NCBI RefSeq assembly: GCF_000524195.1 | Contig: NW_020170381.1 | Span: 667,658-731,657, forward strand | Direction of reading: 5' to 3' | Origin: Echinococcus granulosus | Taxonomy: Eukaryota; Platyhelminthes; Cestoda; Cyclophyllidea; Taeniidae | DNA: 64,000 nt | Shown here: piece by piece, positions 23,101 through 36,400 of the stretch | How positions within the stretch are numbered: position 1 is the first letter of the stretch | Layout: each line of letters begins with the position of its first letter | The notes under the pieces: generated by a model | Told to the model about the DNA's origin: nothing | The model's input: only the letters and a program-made list of their open reading frames with translations | The model's database searches: none | Made by a program: the position numbers and the translations under genes

Positions 23101-25765
23101 AGTTGTTTCAGTAACCAAGAGTGTGCCCAGCATTGTAATAAAGTTAACATTTGGAGTAGTTAAATGAATTGTATCAATTCTTAATACGTAGTAAACAACA
23201 ACGAACTCATGTTTTTTTTACTTCTTGCTGGCATCTTTTTAAAGGCGTCCTATTTACTGTTTTTGATGTGTAATATGACGCTACCGTCCCACGTCCTTTT
23301 CATCCAGTATCTATTCCTGAACGCATATCCATGTTCAATTCAGCAGTTTCTATTGCATGGATTCACCCTTTAAGTAGCTTACCCTTCTGTTCGTTTGGTC
23401 ATATTTCCCTCACCACTGCTATAAAAATCAGCTGGAGGAACGAGCGAAAAGTGATTGGCATTAACGGGACGTGATGTGTTGTATATTGTTGGGTGACAGG
23501 GCCGTTTGAAATAGGAAGGTTGTTTTACGCCGAAGACATTTGTTTGTATGATAGTTCGAGCATCTAGCCACTTTTCGTTCAGAATTGCAATTGCTTCTCC
23601 CTTGCTTTGTTGGTAGATATGTGGCCATGTTTGCATATCTTTTCCCAAATTGATTCAACTTTGTGTTCTAGCTATTAATCCTTCCGTTTTTGTTCTTTTT
23701 ATAGAGTGCGTGCGTTTGGCAAATGCAGAAATCGAACAATACAAGGCGCACATAGCTGATTTACAGAAAGCTGGTCAGTCTGTCATTTTTTGAACTCGGG
23801 ACACTTTGTTAACGCCTTCGGATCCGAATATTAATCCTAAAACTTTACTGCTGCAATCTCGAACGACACTTTATTGGATAGTTTTACTCCTCCCGTTTAT
23901 TATGGGGGGCTGTTGTTGGCGTTGTTTTTCCTATGCTGGTGAGCATTTCCCTTGAATTTCCCTCTTAACTCTGGCACACGGTGTGCATTCCGCTCCTGCA
24001 AGTGTAGCGATGTAGACACAGGTGTTTTAGCCGTCTGCGGAATCTTTGTCACTAATAATATCTGCTAAAGAAACTCTTGTAAGTAATAGGAGCTTTTTCT
24101 TGAGACAATCAACGGACCTTTGCCAAAGTTTGTGTTTACAAATGCTCGACCGTGGCTCCGTCCTTCATTCATCTTACCTTTTTGCTATCCTTTCTTTGCA
24201 ATATTTTTTGCCCTGCGGATCTTAGATGAGACTAAAAATAAGTTCGCTTATCTTACATTGGCGACGTTGACTTTTCTTCAACGAGTAAAGTCGTACCGAT
24301 TGAACGATTAGCTTTACGAAAACGCAGCAGCAAATTTTGGTTTACGCGTGCCTTCCACTGTCATTGCTTAAAACCGGCCATGAAACTGATTGCTGCATTG
24401 GCAACAAAATACACCTCCTTTTTGTTCTTACTTTTTACAATGAGTTTGTACGGTTGGTTTGTAATTTTAAGTAACATCCATATCGAATTGCTCCTGTTAT
24501 TTTTGCCTGAAACTGTCTGATTACATTAGAAAACGTACGGTTTACTGAGAGGCGACTTCGTTTTGTGTCTGACCCACTTCTCGCTACTAATTGCCACAGG
24601 ATGGGTTGAGACGGCGTCGGCAACAGTGAGTGGAGCAGATGACTCCAAGAGAGCGACGTCAGAACAGGACCTAGAGGAGATGCATGCGGAGTGTTGCGTT
24701 CTGCGCGCGCGCTTGGGCGACATAGAGGAGCAGATGGAGCAGACCCGAGAGAACCACCGCAGACTAGTGGAGGAGGCGCGCCAGCACCGTAACGAGGTGG
24801 AACAGCTGCACTCTCAGCGGGCCGAGCTCGAGGCAGCGCTGGTCGAGTCGCAAGCGCAAATCACCAAACTACGCCAGCAGGCACGCGATCACCAACACCC
24901 ACGTGTCTCCACCGCTCCCTCTTCCAACAACCACCTATCATCCACCACTTCCTACGTGGCAGATACGCCTGTCCATACCGACCGACTCGAGCTGGTCCCT
25001 GGACGTCTGGTAACGGTGCGAAATCTTGTACCTCTCGAAGTTTGTACGCAAATCTTACAATCTCAATCAAACAACTCAACCGACTACTCATTTAGCCTTT
25101 TTTTCGTACATGCTATCAAACAGTTTAGTAACTAATTTTTCATGAAATTCAATAACTAATTTACGCATTTGGTGTTGGATTACGTTATTTCCCCAGAAAT
25201 AGGCTAGCCGAAAGTTGGTGCTTTCAACATATGTATCTTTGCCCAGACGCCGACTGCGTAAATGCAGGATTTTTTGTGTTATTACGAATGGCACTAGCGT
25301 TTTTTCGCAATATCTTATTGAAGTATGAATGTTAGATGCCTCAGTTAACCACAATAATGGTATTTGTAATTACTGAGAAAGTTACGGTTGTGGTTTTCGC
25401 ATTTTAGTTGACGCATTGAGTCGGTAAACACCATTTAACGAATCCATACACTAACCAGTATTGCGCTTTAATCTTTTTACCTTTCGCCAGCTACATCAGT
25501 TCGCCCTAGATAACGGTAGCAAAATTTATATCGGATTTTCGCAACATTTACCGCTTGTGTTTCTGACACATAACCCTTAACACAAAGGTACTTGCACTCA
25601 AAGTTTATGTTCACTCAGGGTTTTCGCGAATTAATCTGTGGGCTATTTGATTCATTCACAACGTGCTCTTTCCTTCCATTTTAGGCGTCTTCCCTAACTG
25701 TAATTCCACTCATGCTCTTGGTGTTTGCTGTAATGTTTGCGATCTTCTCCAAGTTCGTTAGTTAG
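17118..25765 (+). CDS. SLMAP: SLMAP-like FHA/coiled-coil tail-anchored protein
   Basis: Thirteen exons (17118-17321, 17352-17816, 17852-17992, 18064-18192, 18488-18629, 18707-18757, 18824-18916, 19101-19217, 20124-20369, 21879-22139, 23705-23773, 24600-25009, 25685-25765) join in frame to about 802 aa, close to human SLMAP (828). The N-terminal FHA domain shows KVGRAVAR, FDCKVLSRNHAVIW, DTNSSNGTFVNN and SGDVIRFGVDV, with the phosphothreonine-binding Arg, Ser and Asn kept. Long coiled coils follow (for example ECTHLRNEYASAQDA, RHNEAAMTSLHAYLRQVN, EEQMEQTRENHRRLVEEA). The last exon encodes a C-terminal membrane anchor (VIPLMLLVFAVMFAIF). In animals SLMAP brings MST/Hippo kinases to the STRIPAK phosphatase complex through its FHA domain and sits on ER, outer nuclear or sarcolemmal membranes. 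Introns grow from 30 nt at the 5' end to 1.5 kb in the 3' half. Exons 6-7 and 10 are low-complexity and specific to this lineage, as far as I can tell. Confidence 0.93.
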
Positions 25766-26056
25766 GACTTCTTATCTCTTGACTTTTCTGGCCTTATACC
25801 TTTCACCATCTCAGAAATTGCAGACTTTCTTTGTGCAGCACCATATCAGACATTTCCTCACACCCTCACCCACTCTGTCCTTATCCCTTACACCCTTGAA
25901 CCATCGACGATCGTGCGCGACCTCTGTGAACAAAATCGGCCGTCCATACTCCTGCAGTGGGTGGATTCGGGTTGTGTTTCTTCCTCTTTCCCTCTTTTTT
26001 GGTCGTTTGAATCCGGTCTGACCGTATACGTACTCGCTCACACATCTTCCAATGTA

Positions 26057-26062
26057 AATAAA
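26057..26062 (+). promoter_or_regulatory. Candidate poly(A) signal for SLMAP
   Basis: AATAAA 292 nt after the SLMAP stop codon, the first perfect hexamer I found in the 3' flank. Confidence 0.5.
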
Positions 26063-26141
26063 TTGTCGTCCTACCACTCTCATCAATCAGCGAATCAAAT
26101 GTACCAAATTGTTTAGCACTGCTGCTGTAACTCACTCTTAG

Positions 26142-26994
26142 GTGATTCCTCATCTAGTCCGGACGTACCCACGACTGAACAAGTTCCCTCACCACACTCA
26201 CAAACCCACTCCCTTGTTGTCCTCGGCTATCCCCGAACGCTCGCGCTTCGGTTGCGGAAAATTTTGTGCTACGAGAAGACGAATCCAATTTCTTTCATTT
26301 CGATGTCTGCGAGTGTGTCGAGATGGAAACCATCGATGCCCGCCCGACGTCTTCTTGGAATTTCGGACCTATGGGCTAAGCCCTAACATCTCCCATGCTG
26401 TTTTCATCCACAAATTTTCTGCAAGAAATCTACAATTTGTGGATCTATACAAATACACCCACACGGCCACATCAGTGACACCCTCCCGCCTTTGGTCATG
26501 CTAATGGATGGATACTGTGGCAGATAGTTTAACTTTCAACAGCTTCCAAATCCCAGTGATTGTTCGTCTTCATTGGCTAACGGAGTTTTGAGGCCCCCTT
26601 GGATGCGTTGTTAATTTTAGAAATGGAATTAAATGATGGTGATTCGATGTTGATGGCCAGTCCGACATGTGGTGGTTTTAGTTCCCACAGCCTTACGGCG
26701 TCTGAAGGTGGGTACGTCAACCAGTTTCTCGAGCACCGGTTGAATCGCGTACACGCCATCCGTTAACCCAGGTGAGCAGACTCTATGGACGTGTCCTCTT
26801 GCGGCTTGTGCTGTACCTTCCATTCATATGGAGTTACCAGCCCAGCATATTGTTTTCGTCGCGCGGGCCTCAGCCTTGACCATGTAAAAGTTTTTGTGGA
26901 TCTCACACTGAGCCGGTTACATGCTGATCGTCTTGAAGTATACTTAGTCTCGAGAGTCTTGAAAAGAATCGTCGATGACGAGGGGAGGGGGTGA
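26142..26994 (+). other. Unassigned exon-like segments downstream of SLMAP
   Basis: Three stretches have coding-like translations but do not join into a clean gene. At 26220-26380 one frame reads VAENFVLREDESNFFHFDV and ends at a stop after SSWNFGPMG. The region before it reads sensibly only in a different frame (DSSSSPDVPTTEQVPSPHS), which implies a frame break or an unseen junction. At about 26620-26765, after an AATTTTAG acceptor, a frame reads MASPTCGGFSSHSLTASEGG and stops shortly afterwards. At 26785-26994 a frame contains LSLDHVKVFVDL and DRLEVYLVS, which resembles the start of the P domain of furin-type proprotein convertases. They could be exons of a second gene, alternative SLMAP 3' exons, or remnants of a pseudogene. 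Confidence 0.3.
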
Positions 26995-27850
26995 TTGTAG
27001 ACTCCCAAGTATTGTTTCAAGGGACAAATTGACCCTTGTTTAAAGTCGTGAATAGTTGGTGACAAGTCTTTAATACGGATGTCCATAGCATCATAAGCAG
27101 AAGAGCATTTTGCTTACCATTTGAGGTAGATATTATCATAGCTGAAACATTTCATGGTGCCAATCCTGACGCAAGTAATCTCGGATGGTAAGGACCTATC
27201 CACTAGTCGGTTTCAGTCGATGACCTCACTTAAAACTCATTACGGTAGCCAAACAATTCCAGCATTTCTGATCAAAATTCCGGTACTTCGTGTTTTTAAT
27301 ACATAGGGAATTCATTGTCTCAATTACAACCAAAATGCCAACGTTCGACGGAAGAGGACTCCTGCTACACTTTAGTCAGCACACGATTACGGATACCGTT
27401 CACACACTTAATTCTAAGGTCAGCAATGAAAAGGTCTCCTTGAGCACTATACGGATGCAAATACGAATAAGTCAATGGAAAAAGTCGATAACGTAACATC
27501 CTTTACTTCAAATAATAACAGTGGCGAACAGCAGTGCTTATCGTATTTTACGCATTAAAACAAGCTAATAGGGTAGTTTCAACACTGCTATTTAGTAGTT
27601 AAATTTACAGAAGATAATAATTTTTACTTTTTTATTAGTTTGCGAAGGTGTCGCAATCATCTAAAGTTACCCTATTTTAATAAGTTTGGCTAAAAGATCG
27701 GTGCGGGCCTCATTACATCAATTTCTAACCTCCCTTAGATCGCAGATTAAGTGTAATCTTTCGGTTTTATTAAAATAAGGCAGACATTAATTTCATGTCT
27801 CTTACAAATTATTTGTATTGGAAGCAACGCGTCTGCAACCTACGCCACGT

Positions 27851-28022
27851 TGTATTGGTAATGCGCTGGTTGTTTAAATCCCGGTTTTGGTAGCGAGGAC
27901 ACCTTGGGAATCCGCCGTTGTATCCTTACCTCCTGCCGTATCTTTAATTCTCCTGTTAGTTGATAATGCATGTTGTGCATGTTGTCTACTTTTGTCTTTA
28001 GGGAAGTCTCGGGGCGCTAAAA
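27851..28022 (+). repeat. Dispersed repeat, copy 4 (diverged)
   Basis: Shares with copies 2 and 3 the order TGGTTGTTTAAATCCCGGTTTTGG, AGCGAGGACACCTTGGGAATCC-like, CTTTTGTCTTTAGGGAAGTC and GGGGCGCTA, with internal changes. Confidence 0.55.
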
Positions 28023-28414
28023 CATGTATTAGGTTTTCCCGCGAACCCATCTGTTTAGATATGTTGCGGGAATCCCATACTCCTATTTAAAGCTTCATTA
28101 AAGAATAGTTTTCTGCATACGCTTGATGTTTTACAGATTTTACAATGAAGAAATGAAAATATAACTCCTCACATCGCTGTAGGTCAGCTCATTGAGTATT
28201 ACCTTGAATAGAGGCATGGTTGACCTTGACACCTCATTTTAATTCACAAGTCAATACTCTAATGGCCCCATTAATCAAACCGATAATGACGATAAGTTGT
28301 TTACTGGGTACTTGTTTGGGGTGAATTTTTCATCTTGTATGCAGTTATTTTTCGTCCAACCGGCTATTTCTCTGATGCTTTAAACATAATACCCTCCTTG
28401 TTAAACATCTAGTT

Positions 28415-28505
28415 TTTCCTGAAGACGATGTATGGAAGGCCTGGGGAACTATTGGCATGGCACAGATACTGTGTAGCTTAGCGGGACTATAAAGCAGGAG
28501 TCTTT
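28415..28505 (-). repeat. Dispersed repeat, copy 5 (3' fragment)
   Basis: On the minus strand it carries GTGCCATGCCAATAG and TCGTCTTCAGG in the same order as the better copies. The remainder is too diverged to place, and the call rests on these two blocks. Confidence 0.35.
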
Positions 28506-30251
28506 ATCGTCTGCAAAACCAAAAAGATGGGTCAAACAAATAATCTATTTGACAGCCAACGTTTAATCACTATTGTAGTGATTTGTTATTTTTCTCAACC
28601 ATTAGGATACTTTAGTCTTTGCTGGTAGTACTTCTGTTCCGAAGCATGGCTTCTCAGCTCTTTTGTGCGTTATACGAGTTTGTATATGCACTTTGGCTGA
28701 TTTCGGCTTCTGCGAGGGCTTGGGATGCAAAAATTTATTCACCAATTTTCTTGACATTTGTGTACTATAAGAGATACAATTGCCTTGTAACTTTGAAGCG
28801 CTGAAGAGCAATAAAGCTAGGACAAATACTACTTTGGGCGAGTCCGGAATCTGAGCTTGCAGCTAGCGTGCTACCAGTAGTAAATTTGTGCTTTACTAAA
28901 ACGCAGTTGTTTCAGTGGCCGCTAAATGCGTGTGTATGGCAAGTCAGAATTCCGTCAACTTATGATGCGTGGTTCTTGCGTTCGGCCACGCATGCAGTTT
29001 ACCCCATAAAAACAAGCATTTCGAAATTATCATTACCGCTTGCAGCCCGATTCGCATTTTTTTTTTCAGTACGCACCATCCACGCAATTTACATGCAATT
29101 TTAGGTGATCAAAATGTCCTATTCGTTATACTGGTCATTAATTCTGTCTTGAGTTTATTTTCAAATAGTGTTGATAATCTTTAATGCTAGCGAAGTTAAT
29201 TCAGAATTGAATGGCCTATTTTCTTTACATTAAGGCTCCCCAAAGGAGTTCCAAAACTCATTGGACTTTCTACCAAAGACTTTGAACATGGCAATCGCTT
29301 TGCTTAAATTAATGTTTCCTAAGAATGAGATAAATGCACCGTATTTTGCCAACAGGTAAAAACTCTCACCAAGGCTACAAATTGGCCCTATCAAGAGTAT
29401 CAAGAAGTTAGGTGGAATGTTACCTGTTCAAAACCATCTCAGAACTGATAAGTGGCGGACAGATTAGTTGTGTGCCATTTGACATCAGGCATTAAACCGA
29501 TTGGAATGGTGAACTAGTACTCGGTACCAATGATAATACCTAAGGTTCTGAACCAAGGAGCCATTTTTTTCTATAAACCCTACTGTCTTTCTCGGAGTGG
29601 TATTAATTCTTTTAATTAAAGCGTACCACATTAAGAAATCTCATGGAGATAATTGTGATGGCAACCATTTATCGGTTAGTGAAAAGGCATGCTCTAGCAG
29701 AACGCGTAGGAGGCGAGCTTCCTCTTAATGCTTGCGCAGGAGGTCAAAATACCAAGTAACGTGCATTCAGAGCTATGGAGGGTAGACAACTCAAGTTACC
29801 TGCGTATAAGCGGAAATTCAGTACAAATTAACTTGCCTTGAGGTTTTGATTATACTTGCTTAAAATCATTCTCCTATGATGAGGCTTGCATTCAATTTAA
29901 AACAACGGAGTCCTCCGCACCTTGATCAGATCTACCATTCCTTTATGAATTTTTATTGTCTTTAACAACGCACCTTGAGCAGTAACAACTAGTCGTTTAA
30001 AAATTCTCTCACCCCATGTATATGCCATTATTAAATGAAAAAGACATTCTCGTTAAGCATAAGACAAGTAACAACAAATACTTATTTTTCAAATGTTCCG
30101 CTGAACATTTACGCAGAGTAACGCTTTCATATCATCGGAGAGTAGCAGCCATTTTCGGCCACCGGATTGATGATGATAACAACGATTGCTTTAAGCCAGG
30201 TCTAATACAGACAAGAACTGAGATGTTATCCTTGAAATTATATGCACATTG

Positions 30252-30257
30252 TTTATT
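30252..30257 (-). promoter_or_regulatory. Candidate poly(A) signal for GGT
   Basis: AATAAA on the minus strand about 225 nt downstream of the GGT stop codon. Confidence 0.35.
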
Positions 30258-30482
30258 TTTGACGCTCATGCCTGTTTTTTGATAGAATCTCTAACAACGC
30301 AACCTTTACTAGATTTTTGACTTACTAATTCAATTTTCTACAATTCTCTTCTCATGCACAAAACTCCTTCTAATCGATTCTTACCCAACTATTTGACGGA
30401 GGATTTGTAAGGTAACATCAATTACTAGGTCTTTATGACGAAAGTCAAACCAAGGTTTTTGACATTTCTAACATGACCGGCT

Positions 30483-33400
30483 TCAGAAGCCGTCGTGATC
30501 ACCTCCCTTGCGATAGTCAGCATTAACTAGCAGACACTGGTGCTTGGAGTGCCCCGGACAGGGGAGGTTGGCCACTTCTATTGCCTGAACCGCTGATGTC
30601 AGATCACTTTCGGATATTTCATGTCCTAAGTCCTTGAGACCCTGCAAAATGAACTGAGAGAAAAGCACGTCACAATACAGAGGTTTGAATTAGGTTGACT
30701 ACTGTTTTCAATTTCAAATACGAGAAATTGAAAGTACATTGACTATCTCCTTTTAAAAAGTTTTAAAAGACTTAAATGGTTGTAGTTCCACTATTTGTTA
30801 CGTTTTCTAAATCAATCAAAAAAATTAAGCGTTTGTAGCTAACTCCACTTTTCTCAATGTTTTTGATAGACTTCTAGACAGTGTTGAAATGGTAAAAACA
30901 GAAGAGTGGGATACATATACTCTCGTATGAGTGCATAACACGCATATTATTTTCTGCCTGATTAGGGTCCTCAACTGACTGATGGTAGTTTTTTCTCGTA
31001 GCGCATTGTCTTCGGGAGGAGCTGATGATGTATTCGAATGGAATCAATGGCACCTTTTACGTTCATACCCAGGTACAGGTTTGCGTATGTAGCCTAGAAA
31101 AACAAAGATACTTTGATAGTACCTTTTTCCTTCGAACACAAAGATGAGATGACATGTTTGATTAGCACCTGGATGGTGGCAGTGATGATCTGGGTGCCAC
31201 CGGAAGCACCGATGACAAGTCGGACGGTACCGTTGGCGGCATCGGTGACGATGATGGGGGCCATGGAGGAGAAAGGTCGCCCTTTAGGTCGAATGAGATG
31301 AGCCGGAGCGGGTGGCAGACCGAAAAAGTTGGTTGTCCCTGCGATCGAGAAGTCATTCATTTCGTTATTGAAGAGAATGCCTGTTCGCGAGCCCACGATT
31401 CCCGAGCCGAACCTTTGAAGGAGAAAGGGGAGTAGAGCATGATGACCAGGTTGTGCTTAATCGGCGTTATCTTTATCTGGGCAACCGGCCAGTTAACTAA
31501 CCACTTACGGCATGTTAATGGTCGAGGTGATGGAGAGGCCGTCGCCCTCTGGTCCAACCATACTCACATGCGATGTGCCAATGTCGGTCATGGAGGCGAA
31601 AATTGAGCCGTAGTAACTCAAATTATGCGTTCCAGTGTCCGTAATTTTGGCCGCGATTTCATCTGCTCCCGGCAATGTCATCATTTTTCTCAAAAACTAA
31701 GTTTTACCTTATATAAGTAAAATGTTTCTTCCTAAACAAATCAAGCATTTATGGAATATTTGTTCAAGTCCCTTAAAAAATAACAATGCGAATTTACGGC
31801 AGATTTTACCAACTAAGCAGGGATCTTGCATTATTTTCGTTATTCTATTCACCTGCTCTTCTTCAGTGTTCATGCAGCATTCGTCTGTAAGGAACGAGCG
31901 TTTGGCGAAGATGAGTTTAAAGACTTCTGCAAGTCGATGATAGTAGAGGACACCATCTCCATCGAATAGACCCTCCTTGTCCGTGTAATTGTAGCCTAAA
32001 AGACAGCGTTGGCAGTAATACTTGAACACCACTGCAAATACGACAAAAATGAAGTAAAGGTGATCTGTTTACCAAAGGCCACTTTGGGCGGAGCACAAGC
32101 ACACCAATTGATCTTGTGAATCCCAGTAAAGAGCGCTAATCCAAAGCGACTAAATTATTCGCCTCAACGCTGGGGTAACGGGGACTGCATGGGATGCGTT
32201 CATTTTTTTCGGTTTGCAAACAGGCAGTACATTTTTTACCGCTATTTTATTTTAACTGTAGCATTATGCACATCGATTTTATGTCAAAAGGGTCACTTTT
32301 CTTCCTTCGTTGTCCCAAGAAAGGTAAGTGAGCACGCATGTAATGAATTCCTTTTGGTGCATTTTATGTCTAAAGTCCATGCAACGTGTAACATTGAATT
32401 GAAATTCACACAATTTCCGAGAAAAGTCAGATTTCCATAGTGCTATTGTGATCGCAGGATATTGGAATGGAAGTCGCAGATTAGCCTATATTTGAAGGTG
32501 ATGTAAACATGATTAGAAATAAAAAAAGTATGGGTTCAGACAAATTGTGCAATCTTGTGACGTGTAAAAGGACAAGGACCTTTGCGTTGACAGATAGTCT
32601 TGCGATATTGAGAAGAGGCTGTAAATTTAGCGCAGATGTTGCTGCTTAAAGGAATAATGGGAGAAGTTGAACTGTGTAGATGCTATTGGCCTGTTTACTT
32701 AAATCTCTTAGGAGTGCCAGTGGCACTGCGGTCTTACTCTCTAGAACCAACCAGTTCTGCTATTCAGTACGTTTAACAGCTTGTCCGCTCTAATTTCTTT
32801 TTTTTCTCCTGAGTCCACATCCCAAAATTTGCAGTGGAATAAGTGGCAAGACTGCTTCCTCAAACACTTCAACATTTAAAAGCTAACTGGAAAGCGAACT
32901 AGCATCAAGGTATGCAAAATCGAGATAAAAGCGAGTTTTTTGAAAATTTCTAAGTCCATGAAGAAGGGGATGTCAAAAGAAGTTCAGGAATTCGAAAAAT
33001 AAGAAAAAGAAAGTCCCAACATGGCTGACAATGTTACGGCCTAAACAACCGTAGCTGTCTAACCAAATGGGTGTTGTCCCAAACTACGTAAACTTGCTGC
33101 CTATTATAAAGTACAGTTCTATTGGTGCAACATTTTTAAGATAAGAGCTAAAAATAATATTCCCTGTCTGAATTGTTTTGCTACCCATGTTCCAAGTTTT
33201 GCCTTTGCCGTGCGTTAAAGCTAGTGAGACTATAATTCTGTCAGTAGACCATGTAATCCTAAAAGTACCCACTTCAAGACCGATAGGGTTCATTACGTCT
33301 TTAGAGAGGACTCAGGCGCTACGATGGCGTCAAGGGTAAGCGAGTTTATTTCAAAACAGCGCCAATGACAATTGCATGGGTCGGATACTACGCTTAAAAT

Positions 33401-36400
33401 TCACAAGGAGAATAACTCCACAGTGATTGGATGAATCTGCGCAAAAAGGGTTATGGAAACAGTGTTGACTTCTAGTAGCAACTCTAATTTAGAGCATTGT
33501 ACAATTGCAAGGAATGGCACAAGACTAGATTTTTGAGGACTGAAGTCTTGAAGAAATAACTACAAGACCAATTTAGTGTCTCCCTACTATTCAGAAGACA
33601 CGGATTGGTTCGTATAAGCGAGTGGGCGAAATTGAAAAGGTATCAGGTCAAAAAAGAGAAGCATAAGGGATTTTACAAACGAGTTTTGATTTTAAACAGA
33701 TGTTCCTGCTGAAAGTGTTGGGCACTTGGAACACATTCTCAGGGAATTACCCAGTCTTAAGCGAATGAAGTCTAGCAATGTCTGACGGATAAATCTACTT
33801 AGATGATCAACAGGTTCAAAAACCATTAAATTTTGTATAATGTCTTGTCGTGAAGGCAAAAAATAGCAGTGTCGTCTTTCTCCTTAGCTCGTCGCTACTT
33901 TACTCAAATAATATTTCAATGAAGCAGAACGCCATTGAACGCCAAGAAAGATGCCCAAAACGGAAACTAGCTGTAGAAACGATCTCGTTCCGATTGTCTT
34001 TCTAATTAAACGAAGCTCTTTGGTCTCTCGCTATTCGACTCATACGTCAGTGGCATGAGCTTCCCTTAAGTCATGTAACCTAAATAGTCCTCAGCCATTA
34101 ATAATAAACGTACCTTTAAGCTGATGGACATTATTATGTTTTAAGGAATGGTTCAGATCCTCTAGTAGTGGCAACTACAATGATGGAAAAGGGGAAAAGA
34201 AGGAGACATTTGTGCATGGAGGAAATGCTGATGCTCTTTCTACTGTTGCTTTAATGGCATTTGCATGGCGATGGCGCTGAGGAGAGAGCTCTCACTTACT
34301 GGCCAGTGTGTTGAGTGCTAGTCCGATGAGAACACCGCTGGAAGGCGGTGGGGTGGTGAGCAGACGGAGGCTGGGGCATTCATCACCCCAAGCCCGCAGC
34401 GGCATCTCGACAGGCGCGCGCCACAGCGGCTCATAGTCAATCAGGTCCTGCAGACTTATTATAGATTGCACCTCGGCCAGATCCGCCCTCATCTCCTCCA
34501 CCAGCCTGCCGGTGATCAGATCCTCTGGATTGGCCGCTACTCGCTCGAGAAAACTCCCCAATTCTGGCCGAATGAGCAATTCGCCCCGTTTCTTCAGCCT
34601 ACCTTCCGTTTTGTTGTAAAAGAGTTTCCTTCAAAATAATGGATAATAAGCGGTTGTGCATCTCCAGAAAAAGTTGATCCGCATATTTTGCTTTTAATTA
34701 ACTTCGAGGGTCATAGTCGCGGCCCTGGGGAATTTAAGGTTAAATTTTTTTCAGTCTGGTGATAGGCATTTTATTTATTCGTGCTATAGCTTCTTAGACC
34801 TTAGATAAACCTAAACGCCAAGATAGGTTGTTCGCACGAGCCACCACATTCATATGCATGTGACACCGCAAAACAACTCACCAAATTCCTGAACCCACAG
34901 GAAATTTGGTCCCATACGTTGCAAGCATTCGATCGACAGTGGGAGTTATTGGTGTGCCCTTGCGACACATTTTGATGGCGTCTTGGAATAATTCAGCCCA
35001 TTTTAGTCGACCAAACTTCTTCCAAGCCGCATAGTAACCCCTCAGTTCGCTCGGAACGGCAATCGACAAAGGTCCTGCATGATAATGTTCAAAGCATGAA
35101 CTGGTTGAGGTGCAAAATAGCGCTTACAGTGAAGTATCTTTAGCAATAGGAAATGAGCTTTTTTAGATAATCATTGAACAACTCTAGCCAGCAATTGTAA
35201 TCTTCAAAAAAATGTCACCATTAAAATTTGGCAGTTTGTCCATAAACTACATATTGAATTGCGCGGTCTGACAATGCTTTCTGTCTCGACCGAGGCAATC
35301 TAACTACCGTGGCATTTGAAATGAAGTGATTAATCCTTTATAGCAAAAGGTGAATTTAGCCATAAGGTGACTTCAAGTAGTTTAGTCGTGTGTGCAACGC
35401 GAAACGCAGGACCATTTGAGAGGAGAGCCAGCCAAAAGTTAAAGGAGCCATGACCCGAAAACGGTGATCCATCAATTCTACGGCTTCAGCTGCAAATAGG
35501 TACAGACAATCTACCAGCTGGATCTTGTTATCTGGTGTGATTTGTTTCATGACGTTATATTATTACAATACAAAAATGTGGCACATTCAAATAAAAACAT
35601 AAAGGGAAGTTTGATTACGCAATGCACAACTGAGGCATACTTTGAAAATAAAAGGCATTGAGATTACCTAAGGATGTTGAATAAAGAGCAACACCAATCA
35701 CCACAATTTAGTAGCTTAATCATACTGGAGGTGCTGGGACAACAATGAAAAGTGAAGCTGATTTAAATTGTCTGTACTCATGAGCAAAAAAACAACTAAA
35801 AGTCAAAAAATTGCTAAGTAATTTAGCTGTGTAACTAAATAAACACTTTTGTAGATTAGTCAAAAACCATGGTAAGCTGATAAATTAGGGTAATTGAAAA
35901 TCCGTGGTCTCACCTTCTAATCAATAAGTGGACGCTTATAGAGTCTTTGAATAGGGAAGCACTAAAGCATGTGCCCTACCGTGGGTTCGCTCGATGGGAT
36001 CTCTGCCACCATACATGTTTGGCGACGCGGCGGAGGGGGCTGTCTCGCGAGCATCCAGAGCGTATGCTTTTTTTTCCGACCTAAGTGTGATCAAATAATG
36101 GGGTACGTTAAGTTTGAATTCCTGAAAATACCCTACTGGAATCTGCAATTGGGGATTTCACATTTTAAATTTGGTTTAGCCTTATGATTTTCAAATGCAG
36201 ATGGCCTTCGGATTCTTCAAATTGGATTTTCCGCATAAACAAGTTTCATTAAAATTCTGATTCTCTTTTGAAGGTGAGCAAAAAGACAAGTGAAGGAAGA
36301 GGAGTCGTAGCCTAATTGCATAATTTTGGAAATTAAAGTAGTTCTAACGTTTGTGAACCAGTCTTCAGTACCATTGCTGCTACTTTCACCCCTTGGTTCC

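Larger units (their letters stand above)
25766..30482. other. Convergent spacer between SLMAP and GGT
   Basis: Apart from the exon-like segments at 26.1-27.0 kb and two diverged repeat copies at 27.85-28.02 and 28.42-28.50 kb, I see no gene. Both flanking genes are transcribed toward this region, so it contains both 3' ends. Confidence 0.5.
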
